From: Firmicutes bacterium UBA1702
GTDB lineage: Bacteria > Bacillota > Clostridia > Peptostreptococcales > Anaerovoracaceae
DNA: 64,000 bases
Reading direction: 5' to 3'
NCBI GenBank assembly: GCA_002320005.1
Contig: DCJK01000024.1
Location: forward strand, 1 to 64,000
A program made the position numbers and the translations under genes. A model generated the notes under the pieces. It was not told the origin of the DNA, did no database searches, and worked only from the letters and a program-made list of their open reading frames with translations. The number at the start of each line of letters is the position of its first letter. Within the stretch, counting starts at the first letter, position 1. Of this stretch, positions 33,865 through 44,042 are shown in pieces.

Positions 33865-35361
33865 ATGAACAATTCAATATTGACCATTATAGAAAATGTC
33901 ATAAAAAATAACGGAGAAATAGTTGCAATAAAATCCGGTCCACACAGTCTGACATACAGACAGCTGGGTGAGCAGTCAGATAGACTGGCACAGTGGCTAT
34001 GCAGCAACGTGGAAGACAATGAGCCTGTAATGGTCTACGGACACAAAAATCCACAGATGATTGTATGTTTTATGGCCTGTGTAAAGTCAGGCAGAGCGTA
34101 CTGTCCTGTGGATATTTCTATGCCTGCAGACAGAGTCAAGGACATAGCCGAAGCGATAGGAAACAAAACCATTTTAGCTACAGAGAATTTTGAGCTTAAC
34201 GGGTTCAGGGTAATAGGCAAGAATGATATAAGCAGGATATGTGACCAGGCTGCAGGCTCGGGAACTGCTTTTCCCGTATCAGGCAATGATACTTTCTACA
34301 TAATATTTACGTCGGGAAGCACAGGAAAGCCTAAGGGTGTAGAGATTTCTGAAAGTAATCTCAGCAAATTTGCAGAATGGTCCGTAAACCTGGCAGGTGC
34401 CAGACTGACCGATGAAAAGAGAAATCACCCGATATTTATGAATCAGGCACCATTTTCCTTCGATTTATCAGTAATGGATCTATATACCTCTCTTGCTATG
34501 GGAGGCACGCTGGTATGTGTGGATAAAGCACAGCAGCAGAACACGGCTGAGATGTTTGAATATATGAGAAATAGCTCAATAACCTGCTGGGTGTCAACGC
34601 CTTCTTTTGCAGAAATGTGTATGGCTGATCACAGCTTTGACAGCAGTCTGCTTCCGGAAATGGAGCTGTTCCTCTTCTGCGGAGAAAAGCTGGGAAAAGA
34701 AACGGCGGAAAAGCTGTCGGAACGCTTTCCGCAGGCTAAAATAGTAAATACATACGGTCCTACGGAGTCTACAGTAGCAGTAACCTTTGCAGATGTAACA
34801 CCGGAAATGATAAAAAAGGAGGGACCGTTACCTATAGGACAGCCAAAACCCGGAACGCAGCTGGTTATAGAGGGAGAAGAAATTGTCATAATAGGCGATA
34901 CCGTGGCAAAAGGATATTATAAGAATCCGGAAAAGACAGAGCAGGTGTTTTTCCAAACCCCTGACAAAGACGGGAAGATGCAGAAAGCTTACAGAACGGG
35001 AGACAAGGGGTTTTATGACGGAAAAAACTTCTACTGCACAGGGCGCATGGATGGGCAGATAAAGCTCCACGGCTACAGAATAGAACTGGGTGACATAGAA
35101 AACAACCTGATGAATATTTCTCTCATTGAGCAGGCGGCGGTGCTGCCTAAGTATGACGGAGACAAGATAAAAAGCCTGGTGGCTTATGTCAAGGCACCCT
35201 CAATGGAAGGAAGCTTTAGTGACGGTAAGAAGATAAAAAGCCTTCTGAAAGAAAAGATTCCTGCATATATGGTGCCTAAAAATATAAAATTCCTGGATAA
35301 AATGCCCATGACTGCCAACGGCAAACTTGACAGAAAGAAGTTGGAGGCCGGTTTGATATGA
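33865..35361 (+). CDS. dltA: D-alanine--D-alanyl carrier protein ligase DltA
   Basis: A 498-residue adenylation enzyme that activates D-alanine with ATP and loads it on DltC in the cytoplasm. P-loop FTSGSTGKPKGVEIS is near residue 150, NTYGPTESTVAVTF near 294, YRTGDKGFYDG near 376, and the C-terminal Lys motif MTANGKLDRKKLEAG closes the protein. It begins the dlt operon, which adds D-alanine esters to teichoic acids and lowers the negative charge of the cell wall. It overlaps dltB by 4 bp. Confidence 0.96.
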   Translation: MNNSILTIIENVIKNNGEIVAIKSGPHSLTYRQLGEQSDRLAQWLCSNVEDNEPVMVYGHKNPQMIVCFMACVKSGRAYCPVDISMPADRVKDIAEAIGNKTILATENFELNGFRVIGKNDISRICDQAAGSGTAFPVSGNDTFYIIFTSGSTGKPKGVEISESNLSKFAEWSVNLAGARLTDEKRNHPIFMNQAPFSFDLSVMDLYTSLAMGGTLVCVDKAQQQNTAEMFEYMRNSSITCWVSTPSFAEMCMADHSFDSSLLPEMELFLFCGEKLGKETAEKLSERFPQAKIVNTYGPTESTVAVTFADVTPEMIKKEGPLPIGQPKPGTQLVIEGEEIVIIGDTVAKGYYKNPEKTEQVFFQTPDKDGKMQKAYRTGDKGFYDGKNFYCTGRMDGQIKLHGYRIELGDIENNLMNISLIEQAAVLPKYDGDKIKSLVAYVKAPSMEGSFSDGKKIKSLLKEKIPAYMVPKNIKFLDKMPMTANGKLDRKKLEAGLI

Positions 35362-36518
35362 GTATATTCGGAGACTCAACTTTCTTCATTTGGGCAGCGC
35401 TGCTGCTGATACCGGCAGTCATACTGGGAATAATGGAAAAGCCCATAAAGTATTACGGATTCCTGCTTAGCCTTTTCTTTATCGGGGCAGCATGCATCAA
35501 TTCACCTGTAAGCTTGGTCTACATGGGACTTTACTGCATATGGCAATATGGACTTGCACGCGTAATGCTCAAAGTGACGGAAAAAAACGGAAGAGACCGA
35601 AGAACGTTCTGGGCAGCCATTTCATTTTCAATACTTCCGCTGGCTGTTTTCAAGCTGAGCGAGCTGATTGGTCACAGCCTTTTCGGATTTATAGGGATAT
35701 CTTATCTGACATTTAAATCCGTGCAGATAATAATAGAAATATATGACGAAATAATTAAAGAATGCAGGCCTTTCGAATTTGCATACTTTCTTCTGTTTTT
35801 CCCTTCTGTGTCAGCAGGCCCAATCGACAGAAGCCGCAGATTTGAAGAAGATATCCGAAGGATACCGCCTAAAAAAGAATATCTGGATATGGTTGGCACA
35901 GGCCTGTTCAAAATATGTCTCGGGCTGGTGTACAAATTTGTCATCGCAGCGCTTCTGTATCAGGGAATCACGTACATAGCCTATGTCGATATTGTAAGCC
36001 GGTTCTGGGTGCAGCTTGGATACATGTATCTTTACGGGGGGTATCTTTTCTTCGATTTTGCCGGTTACAGCCTGATGGCCATAGGTGTAAGTTATATGCT
36101 GGGTGTAAAAACACCCGAAAACTTCAACAAGCCTTTTATAAGTACGGATATAAGGGAGTTCTGGGACAGGTGGCATATAACACTATCCCACTGGTTCAGA
36201 GACTTTGTCTTTTCCAGGTTCATGATGGCATCAATAAGAGGCAAGTGGTTCAGCAGCAAGCTTACAGGAGCCGCATGCGGCTTCATGATAAATATGACGC
36301 TTATGGGAATATGGCACGGACTGGATATGAGTTACATTATATATGGTGTATATCACGGAATCCTGCTTTCCATAACGGAAATGTATCAGAAGAAATCGAA
36401 GTTTTATAAAAAGAACAAGAAAAAGAAATGGTACATCTGGATAAGCCGGGTGATAACCTTTAATCTGGTCATGTTCGGATTCTACATTTTTTCGGGCAGA
36501 CTTATGGAAATAATTTAA
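35358..36518 (+). CDS. dltB: D-alanyl transfer MBOAT protein DltB
   Basis: A 386-residue polytopic MBOAT acyltransferase that passes D-alanine from DltC across the membrane. FWDRWHITLSHWFRDFVF is near residues 269-286, and the catalytic His lies in LMGIWHGLDMSYIIYG near 319. Translation is coupled to dltA by an ATGA overlap. Confidence 0.95.
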   Translation: MSIFGDSTFFIWAALLLIPAVILGIMEKPIKYYGFLLSLFFIGAACINSPVSLVYMGLYCIWQYGLARVMLKVTEKNGRDRRTFWAAISFSILPLAVFKLSELIGHSLFGFIGISYLTFKSVQIIIEIYDEIIKECRPFEFAYFLLFFPSVSAGPIDRSRRFEEDIRRIPPKKEYLDMVGTGLFKICLGLVYKFVIAALLYQGITYIAYVDIVSRFWVQLGYMYLYGGYLFFDFAGYSLMAIGVSYMLGVKTPENFNKPFISTDIREFWDRWHITLSHWFRDFVFSRFMMASIRGKWFSSKLTGAACGFMINMTLMGIWHGLDMSYIIYGVYHGILLSITEMYQKKSKFYKKNKKKKWYIWISRVITFNLVMFGFYIFSGRLMEII

Positions 36519-36531
36519 AAGGAGAATAACA

Positions 36532-36774
36532 ATGAAACAGAAAGTAATTGATACGGTGCTTAATTTGCTGGAGGAAATATGTGGTGATGATGTGATCAGG
36601 AGTGATATGGATATAAACCTGCTTGAAGAAGATCTGATTGATTCACTGGACTATACAGAACTTCTGGTGGGAATAGAGGATGCTCTGGGAGTGGTTATGG
36701 CACCTTCCGAGCTGAAGAGAGAGGAAATGGACACACCTAACAAGATTATTGAACAGGTGATGAAAAGAATTTAG
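36532..36774 (+). CDS. dltC: D-alanyl carrier protein DltC
   Basis: An 80-residue acyl-carrier-type protein. The phosphopantetheine Ser is in LIDSLDYTELLVGIEDALG (Ser near residue 38). It carries D-alanine from DltA to DltB. AAGGAG precedes the ATG, 13 bp after dltB. Confidence 0.95.
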   Translation: MKQKVIDTVLNLLEEICGDDVIRSDMDINLLEEDLIDSLDYTELLVGIEDALGVVMAPSELKREEMDTPNKIIEQVMKRI

Positions 36775-36795
36775 TTTGATTTAGGATGTGAGAAT

Positions 36796-37965
36796 ATGAA
36801 AAAGATAGCGGCTTTTTTTACAGCGGTAGTTTTATTTTTCACCGCAGCAATATCAGCCCATATCATTGCAGGGGAAAGGATAGATACCAATAATGCCGAT
36901 TTCGGAACATGGATAAACTCAAAAAAGGATCTGTCTTATCAGGCTGTAAGCAGGAATATAGAAGAAGATTCGGTGCTGATGCTGGGATCCAGCGAGTTTC
37001 ATCACGGAAAGAAAACAAAATACCATCCTACCGCGATTTTTCGCAGTCTGGGAATGAATGTGATGTGCATAGGCGCTGCAAAGAACCAGTGTCTGTCTCA
37101 TGCTATAACAGTAGGGGCAATTGCTCCTGAAATGAAAAATAAAAAAGTGGTACTTATACTGTCACCATCATGGTTTTCCAAAGAGGGAATCGATCAGGAC
37201 GGATTTTCCGCAAGATTCTCAGGCAGCATGTATGAAGCCTTTATTAAAAACGAAAGCATTTCAAAAGAAACCCGTAAGGCAGTAGCTGAAAGAGTGACCT
37301 ATCTTCTGGAAAAAAGCCCCGGTGCCGGGGAAGAAGCCGTAAGGGCAGAGAAAATCTATCTTGATGGTGAAAAAAAGCTTAATAATGGAATTACATTCAT
37401 AACAAAACGCTGGTTCAGCAGAGAAAAGGAACTCATAAACGTGGGTCTCATGTGGAAAGCCACAGGTGAACAAAATAACGATGAATATACCATATCACCA
37501 AAGGGAGAGGAACCGGACTGGGATGCTCTGGCCCGGGATGCAGACGCATCCCTTGAGGGTAAAACAAATAATCCATTTAACATGAAGGATAAACTGTATA
37601 ATACGAAAATAAAACCTACAGAAGCAGCAAGAAAAAATGCCGATGAGGGAAGAACATATGAAAAATCCCCGGAGTATGATGACCTTAGGCTGTTCCTTGA
37701 TGTGTGCAAAGAGCAGAATATGGAAGTGCTGCTGGTGATGCTTCCTGTAAACGGATGGTGGTACGACTATACAGGGTTTGCAAAAGAAAAAAGAGAGGCG
37801 TTTGTTACCGGTGTACATGCTATCGCAGAAGAATACGGGGTTAAAACTGCAGATTTCTTTGACGAAAGCTATACATACGGTTTTTTGGAGGATGTTGTGC
37901 ATCCTGCAGGAAAGGGTTGGGTGAAAATAAATGAAGCGGCTTACAAATTTTATAATGAAAATTAA
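36796..37965 (+). CDS. dltD: D-alanine transfer protein DltD
   Basis: A 389-residue protein with one N-terminal membrane anchor (residues 5-23) and an extracytoplasmic SGNH-type domain. The nucleophile Ser lies in MLGSSEFHH (about residue 61) and the His in DVVHPAGKGW (about 374). DltD completes transfer of D-alanine to lipoteichoic acid. Its 3' end overlaps a small ORF that fits DltX. Confidence 0.95.
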   Translation: MKKIAAFFTAVVLFFTAAISAHIIAGERIDTNNADFGTWINSKKDLSYQAVSRNIEEDSVLMLGSSEFHHGKKTKYHPTAIFRSLGMNVMCIGAAKNQCLSHAITVGAIAPEMKNKKVVLILSPSWFSKEGIDQDGFSARFSGSMYEAFIKNESISKETRKAVAERVTYLLEKSPGAGEEAVRAEKIYLDGEKKLNNGITFITKRWFSREKELINVGLMWKATGEQNNDEYTISPKGEEPDWDALARDADASLEGKTNNPFNMKDKLYNTKIKPTEAARKNADEGRTYEKSPEYDDLRLFLDVCKEQNMEVLLVMLPVNGWWYDYTGFAKEKREAFVTGVHAIAEEYGVKTADFFDESYTYGFLEDVVHPAGKGWVKINEAAYKFYNEN

Positions 37966-38092
37966 AAATTCAGTTGGAAAAGAATATCTTTTCTACACAG
38001 TAATATTTTTTATGCTCATGACAGCACTCTACGCATATTCAATATTTGAGGTGGGAACAGATATGCCTAAATTTACATACGCGGAGTTCTAA
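37955..38092 (+). CDS. dltX: DltX-like small membrane protein
   Basis: A 45-residue ORF overlapping dltD by 11 bp. It has a short basic N-terminus (MKIKNSVGKE), a single membrane helix (about residues 11-31), and the C-terminal end PKFTYAEF. The FxYxxF ending is the hallmark of DltX, the micropeptide whose C-terminus takes part in D-alanine transfer from DltB to DltD. In most operons dltX is the first gene; here it is last. No ribosome site is seen, so translation should be coupled to dltD. A strong hairpin follows. Confidence 0.82.
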   Translation: MKIKNSVGKEYLFYTVIFFMLMTALYAYSIFEVGTDMPKFTYAEF

Positions 38093-38103
38093 ACTTTCTT
38101 AAT

Positions 38104-38148
38104 AAGCAAAATACCGGTTCGGAGATTCACCGAACCGGTATTTTGCTT
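38104..38148. terminator. terminator of the dlt operon
   Basis: A perfect 19-bp stem (38104-38122 with 38130-38148) and 7-nt loop. The T-rich part lies within the outer stem, so it can end transcription on either strand. Confidence 0.8.
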
Positions 38149-38173
38149 CACTTAATATTATTAAAATCAGATA

Positions 38174-38359
38174 TTATTTAAATAATTTCCTGAAAAAATC
38201 AAACACATTACTCCAGGATTTGTCTTTACGAGCCAGAGTGCTTGTGCCGCCTCTGCACGGATTGATTTCCGGAAGCTGGCTGAGACTGTGTTTCTTTCTT
38301 TCAGCATTCAGATCCTGACTCAGCAGGCTGCCGGTGTATATCTTTTCATCCTCTTTCAT
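38174..38359 (-). CDS. hypothetical 61-residue protein
   Basis: A small charged ORF on the minus strand that converges on the dlt terminator. The chosen ATG has only a weak AGTGGG site; upstream in-frame ATGs at 38407 and beyond have none. Residues 8-61 include INPCRGGTSTL and a basic aromatic C-terminal helix (WSNVFDFFRKLFK) that could touch the membrane. No family is recognised. If it is not real, the interval 38149-38519 holds only the yraN leader. Confidence 0.4.
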   Translation of the reverse strand: MKEDEKIYTGSLLSQDLNAERKKHSLSQLPEINPCRGGTSTLARKDKSWSNVFDFFRKLFK

Positions 38360-38519
38360 TGATACCCACTTTTTTTCAGTTCTTTTATAGCACGCGGCTT
38401 TTACCATGTCAATATATTGTAAGACAAAGGGTATGCCGGGCTTAATGAGTATACATATGTTGACATATAATGTAAAATAATGTAAATTAAAAAGGAGCGG
38501 AGCCGTCAGAGGAGATAAA

Positions 38520-38855
38520 ATGACGGGTAAAAGAAAAACAGGCAGCATAGGTGAAGAACTGGCTGCTTCCATATTGCAGTCAAAAGGCTATTATATATTA
38601 AGAAGAAATTTCACGTGTCCATATGGAGAAATAGATATAATAGCGGTAAAAAACAATGTCCCCGCATTTATTGAAGTTAAAGTAAGAAGCAATAACCGGT
38701 ATGGGGAGCCATGCGAAGCGGTGGACATTAAAAAGCAGAGGCGCATAAAAAATGCTGCGAGATATTTTATCGCTCAATGCGGAAGAAAATATGAGAAATT
38801 TGATTTTCAGGTGATGGAAATTACAGTTAATCATATTGAAGATCTGGAATTTTAG
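38520..38855 (+). CDS. yraN: UPF0102 (YraN) family nuclease-fold protein
   Basis: A 111-residue protein of the YraN/UPF0102 family with a restriction-endonuclease-like fold. The signature is GEELAASILQSKGYYILRRNF then GEIDIIAVKNNVPAFIEVKVR (residues about 37-57), which holds the Glu, Asp and Glu-x-Lys of the PD-ExK core. A role in recombination or competence has been suggested for the family from its usual place beside comM and dprA, as here. AGAGGAG precedes the ATG. Confidence 0.92.
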   Translation: MTGKRKTGSIGEELAASILQSKGYYILRRNFTCPYGEIDIIAVKNNVPAFIEVKVRSNNRYGEPCEAVDIKKQRRIKNAARYFIAQCGRKYEKFDFQVMEITVNHIEDLEF

Positions 38856-38869
38856 GGGGGATATGCAGA

Positions 38870-40411
38870 ATGCTTGCAAAAACCAGAACTGCGGCACTCA
38901 GCGGGCTTGAGAGTGTGTTAGTGGATATAGACACAGATATAAGTTCGGGGCTTCCGTATTTTAACATTATAGGTCTGGCAGATACCTCTGTGAAAGAATC
39001 TACTGAAAGAATAAAACGTGCCATAATAAACAGCGGTTTTACTTACCCCAAAAACAGAATAACCGTGAATCTTATGCCGGCATATATGCACAAAAGAGGA
39101 AGCCATTTTGATCTTGGAATGGCTGTAGGATTACTTAGGGCCACAGGAGAAATAAAGGCAGAAAAAGACGATTCCCATAGGATTTTCATAGGAGAATTGT
39201 CTCTGGATGGTGAAGTGATGCCTGTAAAGACTGCTTTTGCAATTACTGCAGGAATTATAGATCAGGAAAAAGGCAAAATAAACGAAATAATCATGTCATA
39301 CCGGAATTGCAGAGAGTGCAGCATACTTACACAAAATACGGGTATAAGTCTCATACCTGCACGCTCACTGTCACAGGTGGCAGACCACATAAGGGGACGA
39401 CATATAAAGGCTTATGACAGGTCCCATGAGAAAAATGAAGATGCCGGAGACACTGCAGACATTGATTTTTCAGACGTAAAAGGTCATGAAGAAGCAAAAG
39501 AGGCAATAGCTGCTGCAGCAGCCGGAGGTCACAGTCTGCTGATGATAGGGCCGCCCGGCACAGGCAAGACCATGATGGCAAAACGCATACCGGGAATTCT
39601 GCCTCCCATGACAGCGGCTGAGCAGATTGAAACCTTTAAGATATATTCTTGTGCAGGCATGACGGGTGAAGACTGTTGCAGCAAAATGAAAAGACCTTTC
39701 CGATACGTTACGCGAAATATATCCAGGGCTGCTCTGACAGGAGGCGGAAGAATTCCGCTGCCGGGAGAGATATCTTTTGCCCATAACGGAATCCTTTTTA
39801 TGGATGAAATGCTGGAAATTCCTCAGGAGATTATTGAAGCGCTTAGGGAACCCATGGAAGAAAAGAAGGTGCATATTGTAAGAAAAGAAGGAAGCGTAGT
39901 ATTCCCTGCAGATTTTATATTTGCCGGAGCGTCAAATCCATGCAGATGCGGTTATCTGGGAGATCCGGAGCGTACATGCACATGTTCGGCTTCAAAAATA
40001 CGATCCTATAGAAGCCATCTTTCGGGGCCCATGTCCGACAGGATAGATATTTGTACAGAGATCAGCAGGGTTGATTATGAACGTCTGATGGACAGAAAAT
40101 CCATTTCCACAGCAGAGATGAAAAGCTGGGTGGAAACAGCCAGGAATATGCAGGAAGAACGTTTCAAGGGCTGTGCTTTCCGGTGTAATGCCAAAATGCC
40201 GGACAGTCTGACAGAGGAATTCTGCCGGCTTGGAAACCGGGAGGCAGGATTTATGCGGGAAATATACATTGATCATGGTGTAAGTACCAGGAGATATTAT
40301 AAACTCCTGAAAGTTGCAAGGACCATGGCAGATATGAGAGAATCTCCGGATGTGCGGATGGAACATCTTACAGCTGCCTTTCACTACACAAGATTTCTTA
40401 AGAAAGAATAG
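38870..40411 (+). CDS. comM: ComM/YifB AAA+ magnesium chelatase-like ATPase
   Basis: A 513-residue protein: an N-terminal Lon-like fold (residues 1-160, VDIDTDISSGLPYFNIIGLAD), an AAA+ core with Walker A GPPGTGKTMMAKRIPGILPPM near 223, Walker B HNGILFMDEMLE near 305, and a C-terminal Mg-chelatase lid. In naturally competent bacteria ComM is a helicase that helps branch migration during integration of foreign DNA. The DxDR/CxxC stretch CRCGYLGDPERTCTCS matches the family. GGGGGG lies upstream. Confidence 0.93.
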   Translation: MLAKTRTAALSGLESVLVDIDTDISSGLPYFNIIGLADTSVKESTERIKRAIINSGFTYPKNRITVNLMPAYMHKRGSHFDLGMAVGLLRATGEIKAEKDDSHRIFIGELSLDGEVMPVKTAFAITAGIIDQEKGKINEIIMSYRNCRECSILTQNTGISLIPARSLSQVADHIRGRHIKAYDRSHEKNEDAGDTADIDFSDVKGHEEAKEAIAAAAAGGHSLLMIGPPGTGKTMMAKRIPGILPPMTAAEQIETFKIYSCAGMTGEDCCSKMKRPFRYVTRNISRAALTGGGRIPLPGEISFAHNGILFMDEMLEIPQEIIEALREPMEEKKVHIVRKEGSVVFPADFIFAGASNPCRCGYLGDPERTCTCSASKIRSYRSHLSGPMSDRIDICTEISRVDYERLMDRKSISTAEMKSWVETARNMQEERFKGCAFRCNAKMPDSLTEEFCRLGNREAGFMREIYIDHGVSTRRYYKLLKVARTMADMRESPDVRMEHLTAAFHYTRFLKKE

Positions 40412-40427
40412 GAGAGGTGGAATAATT

Positions 40428-41297
40428 ATGGCAGATGGTAATAATATTAAAATAATAAAAAAAGGCGACGCAAATTTTCCATGGATGCTGGAGCATATGG
40501 ATGACGGCCCCGAAAGTCTGTACTGCATCGGGAAGACAGAGCTGCTGGACAAGCCGGCTGCCGCAGTGGTAGGTGCCAGAAAGTGCAGTGAATACGGCAG
40601 ACAGACAGCTACAAAGATTGCGGCTGTACTGGCAGAAGCAGGAATTGTGACGGTAAGCGGCATGGCAGAAGGCACGGATGCCTTTGCTCATATGGGAGCC
40701 ATGAAAAAAGGAGGAGAAACCATAGCTGTACTTGGAAGCGGTCCGGATATATGTTATCCATTGTCCAACAGGAATATATACGACAAGATATGTCGCTACG
40801 GACTTGTGATTTCGGAGTATCCACCCGGGACAAAACCCAGAAAATGGCATTTCCCCAGAAGAAACAGGATAATAGCAGCATTGTCCCAGGCGGTTATTGT
40901 AGCAGAGGCAGGTCTGAAAAGCGGAGCGCTGATAACAGCTTTAAAAGCTGCAGAACTGGGGAAAGAGGTGATGGCTGTACCGGGAAATATCAACAGTCCA
41001 TACAGCATCGGGTGCAACAAACTGATAGCGGATGGTGCTGCAATAGTCACCGATACGGATGATGTTCTCAGATGCCTGGGTATTCAGCCTGAAGCGGCAG
41101 ATGAATGCATACCGGTTATGGGTGAAGACGAAAGGACAGTGTACAAGGCACTTCTCAAAAGAGGAGAAGCAGGAATAGATCAAATATGCTTTGATACCGG
41201 CAAAACTGCCTTTGAGGTCAGCGGTATAGTTACTGCCATGGAGATGAAAGGGCTGTTATCATATAGCTGTGGAAAAATTTATATTGCAAAATTATGA
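40428..41297 (+). CDS. dprA: DNA processing protein DprA
   Basis: A 289-residue DprA, which loads RecA on incoming single-stranded DNA. The Rossmann core is seen as AVVGARKCSEYGR (about residue 45), SGMAEGTDAFAH, LGSGPDICYP and FPRRNRIIAALSQAVIVAEAGLKSGAL. A short winged-helix-like C-terminus follows. There is no N-terminal SAM domain. The ATG at 40428 has GGAGAGGTGG upstream; a longer frame starting inside comM was rejected. Confidence 0.94.
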   Translation: MADGNNIKIIKKGDANFPWMLEHMDDGPESLYCIGKTELLDKPAAAVVGARKCSEYGRQTATKIAAVLAEAGIVTVSGMAEGTDAFAHMGAMKKGGETIAVLGSGPDICYPLSNRNIYDKICRYGLVISEYPPGTKPRKWHFPRRNRIIAALSQAVIVAEAGLKSGALITALKAAELGKEVMAVPGNINSPYSIGCNKLIADGAAIVTDTDDVLRCLGIQPEAADECIPVMGEDERTVYKALLKRGEAGIDQICFDTGKTAFEVSGIVTAMEMKGLLSYSCGKIYIAKL

Positions 41298-41374
41298 AAA
41301 AAGCACTATTATAATTGTTTATAGAAAGAAAAGGACTTTCCCATAAGGAAATTGAATATAAGTCAGGAGGAAAA

Positions 41375-43468
41375 ATGGCAACAAAAGTAAAAAAAGAAGC
41401 TGCCAAAGCAAAAACAGCCAGAAAAAAGACTCTGGTAATAGTTGAATCGCCGTCAAAGGCCAAGACTATAGGCAAGTATCTGGGATCATCATATAAGGTT
41501 ATGGCCTCTGTGGGACATATCAGAGATCTGCCTAAGAGCAAGCTGGGAATAGATATAGAAAACGATTTTGAGCCGGAATATATTCCTATACGAGGAAAGG
41601 GAGATCTGATAAAGGAACTGAAAAAAGAAGCAAAACAGGCCGGAAAAATCTATCTGGCTACCGACCCTGACCGTGAGGGAGAAGCCATTTCATGGCATCT
41701 GGCGTACCTTCTGGGAATAGACCCTGCATCTGACTGCAGAATAGTATTTAACGAGATTACAAAAGAAACCATAAAGAATGCGGTAAAGCATCCCCGACCT
41801 ATAGATCTGAAGTTGGTGGATGCGCAGCAGGCAAGGAGAGTCCTTGACAGGCTTGTTGGATATCAGATAAGCCCCCTTTTATGGAGAAAGGTCCGCAGAG
41901 GTCTTTCTGCAGGAAGAGTTCAGTCTGCCGCTCTTAAGATAATATGCGACCGCGAGAATCAGATAAAAGACTTTATCCCGAAAGAATACTGGAATATATA
42001 TGGACACTTTAAAAAAGGCAGAGGTTTTGATGCAAAGCTCACAGAATATAAGGGGAAAAAGATTTCCGTATCCAATAAGGAAGAAGCAGACAATATTATA
42101 AGAAATCTCAATGCCGGCAAATACAAAGTGGGACAGATTACAAACAAAGAGAGAAGCCGCAAGCCGTTTGCACCTTTTACCACAAGCAGTCTGCAGCAGG
42201 ATGCAGCCAATAAGCTGGGATTCACAACCAAAAAAACCATGATGATAGCTCAGCAGCTTTATGAAGGTGTAGAGGTGAAGGGTCATGGCATATTGGGTCT
42301 TGTGACCTACATCAGAACTGACTCTGTAAGAATTTCAGAAGAAGCCAAGGCAGTCGCAAAAGAATATATAACAGAAAAATTCGGTCCGCAATACGCTTCA
42401 GACAATGCTTTTTCCAACAGGAAAAAGGATATTCAGGATGCCCATGAGGCCATAAGACCAAGTAACCTGAGGCTTGATCCCGAGAGCATAAAAGAATCAC
42501 TGACAAAGGACCAGTATGCGCTTTATAAACTTATATGGACAAGGTTTCTGGCCAGCAGAATGGCGGCTGCCAGATTTGAATCTGTGCAGGTTTCTGTAAA
42601 CAATGGAGATTATACTCTCAGAGCTCAAGGCTCCAGACTTCTGTTTGAAGGTTATCAGAAAATATATTCCTCTAACATTGAGGAAGACAAGGACAAGATT
42701 CTTCCTCCTCTTGAAGAAGGAGAAGAGCTTGAAGCCTTAAACACATCAGGAGAACAGAAATTCACAGAGCCACCTTCAAGATTCACAGAAGCCAGCCTGG
42801 TAAAAGATCTGGAAGAAAAAAATATAGGACGCCCAAGCACTTATGCGCCTATAATTGCCACCCTGACAGAAAGAAAGTATGTCACACGGCAGAAAAAAAC
42901 TCTTGTTCCTACTGAACTTGGATTCGTGGTGACGGAGCTTATGGAAGAATATTTCAAAGAAATAGTAGATACCGGATTTACCGCCGACATGGAAGATAAA
43001 CTTGACGATGTTGAAGTAAAAGACTTAAACTGGAAAGAGATAGTAAGAGACTTTTACGGAACCCTTAAAGAGGAGCTGGATGTTGCTGATAAGGCCATAG
43101 AAAAGGTTAAGCTTGAAGACCAGGCAACAGACGAGAAGTGCAATATCTGCGGACGACCAATGGTAATAAAGTCAGGCAGATTTGGTGAGTTTCTGGCCTG
43201 CAGCGGGTATCCGGAGTGCAAAAATACACGGCCTATTGTGAAAAAGACAGGTGTCGTATGTCCTGACTGCGGAGGAGATATCGTTGTAAAACGAGGAAAA
43301 TCAGGGAAAATTTTTTATGGATGCAGCAATTATCCTTCGTGTACCAGAGCATACTGGTATAAGCCTGTGGATAAAAAGTGTCCTGAATGCGGTTCACTGC
43401 TTCTGGAAAAAAAGACAAGAGATGCCGAATACGTTTGTTCAAACGATAAATGTGGGTATAAAGAGTAA
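41375..43468 (+). CDS. topA: DNA topoisomerase I
   Basis: A 697-residue type IA topoisomerase that relaxes negative supercoils. An alanine and lysine rich N-terminal tail of about 18 residues precedes the Toprim domain ([18 protein letters not shown]). The active-site Tyr is in [11 protein letters not shown] near residue 312. Three C-terminal four-cysteine zinc ribbons (from about 593, 629 and 671) contact DNA. Start 41375 follows AGGAGG. It lies 77 bp after dprA; trmFO and xerC, often found next, are absent. Confidence 0.96.
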   Translation: MATKVKKEAAKAKTARKKTLVIVESPSKAKTIGKYLGSSYKVMASVGHIRDLPKSKLGIDIENDFEPEYIPIRGKGDLIKELKKEAKQAGKIYLATDPDREGEAISWHLAYLLGIDPASDCRIVFNEITKETIKNAVKHPRPIDLKLVDAQQARRVLDRLVGYQISPLLWRKVRRGLSAGRVQSAALKIICDRENQIKDFIPKEYWNIYGHFKKGRGFDAKLTEYKGKKISVSNKEEADNIIRNLNAGKYKVGQITNKERSRKPFAPFTTSSLQQDAANKLGFTTKKTMMIAQQLYEGVEVKGHGILGLVTYIRTDSVRISEEAKAVAKEYITEKFGPQYASDNAFSNRKKDIQDAHEAIRPSNLRLDPESIKESLTKDQYALYKLIWTRFLASRMAAARFESVQVSVNNGDYTLRAQGSRLLFEGYQKIYSSNIEEDKDKILPPLEEGEELEALNTSGEQKFTEPPSRFTEASLVKDLEEKNIGRPSTYAPIIATLTERKYVTRQKKTLVPTELGFVVTELMEEYFKEIVDTGFTADMEDKLDDVEVKDLNWKEIVRDFYGTLKEELDVADKAIEKVKLEDQATDEKCNICGRPMVIKSGRFGEFLACSGYPECKNTRPIVKKTGVVCPDCGGDIVVKRGKSGKIFYGCSNYPSCTRAYWYKPVDKKCPECGSLLLEKKTRDAEYVCSNDKCGYKE

Positions 43469-43485
43469 GATTGGGAGGTAATAAA

Positions 43486-44025
43486 ATGGTACAATTTCAT
43501 GCAACCACAATTTGTGCAGTAAGAAGAGGTCCTGATGACATCTGCATTGGCGGAGATGGTCAGGTGACCATGGGAGAAACCGCAATAATGAAAAATGGTG
43601 CAAAGAAAGTAAGGAAAATTTACAAGAATTCTGTTGTGTCCGGTTTTGCAGGTTCAGTTGCAGATGCTTTTTCTCTTACGGAAAAATTTGAAAACAAAAT
43701 GGAAGAGCATTCCGGAAATCTAAAAAGAGCAGCAGTTGACCTGGCTCAGCTTTGGCGTTCTGACAAGGGAATGAGAAATCTGGATGCGCTGATGATAGTG
43801 GCTGACAAGGACAGTATGCTGGTAATTTCGGGAACCGGAGAGGTAATAGAGCCGGATCAGAATTTTGTGGCAATCGGCTCCGGCGGAAACTATGCATATG
43901 CGGCAGCCAATGCCCTCTATAATAACACCGATCTTGACGCGGAGACAATTGTAAGGAAGTCTCTGGAGATTGCTTCTTCCATATGCGTTTACACTAATAA
44001 TAACATTTCTGTGGAGAAACTGTAA
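43486..44025 (+). CDS. hslV: ATP-dependent protease subunit HslV (ClpQ)
   Basis: A 179-residue proteasome-like peptidase. The catalytic Thr is expected in [12 protein letters not shown]: Thr7 would become N-terminal after removal of MVQFHA. The GGDGQVTMG and [10 protein letters not shown] motifs are typical. It pairs with HslU to degrade folded and regulatory proteins. GGGAGG lies seven bases before ATG 43486. It is followed 17 bp later by hslU. Confidence 0.94.
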   Translation: MVQFHATTICAVRRGPDDICIGGDGQVTMGETAIMKNGAKKVRKIYKNSVVSGFAGSVADAFSLTEKFENKMEEHSGNLKRAAVDLAQLWRSDKGMRNLDALMIVADKDSMLVISGTGEVIEPDQNFVAIGSGGNYAYAAANALYNNTDLDAETIVRKSLEIASSICVYTNNNISVEKL

Positions 44026-44042
44026 GAAGAGGGGGAAAAGAA

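Noticed and set aside
38360..38572. N-terminal extension of the small minus-strand ORF
   Set aside because: The added residues cross the yraN start region and have no ribosome site.
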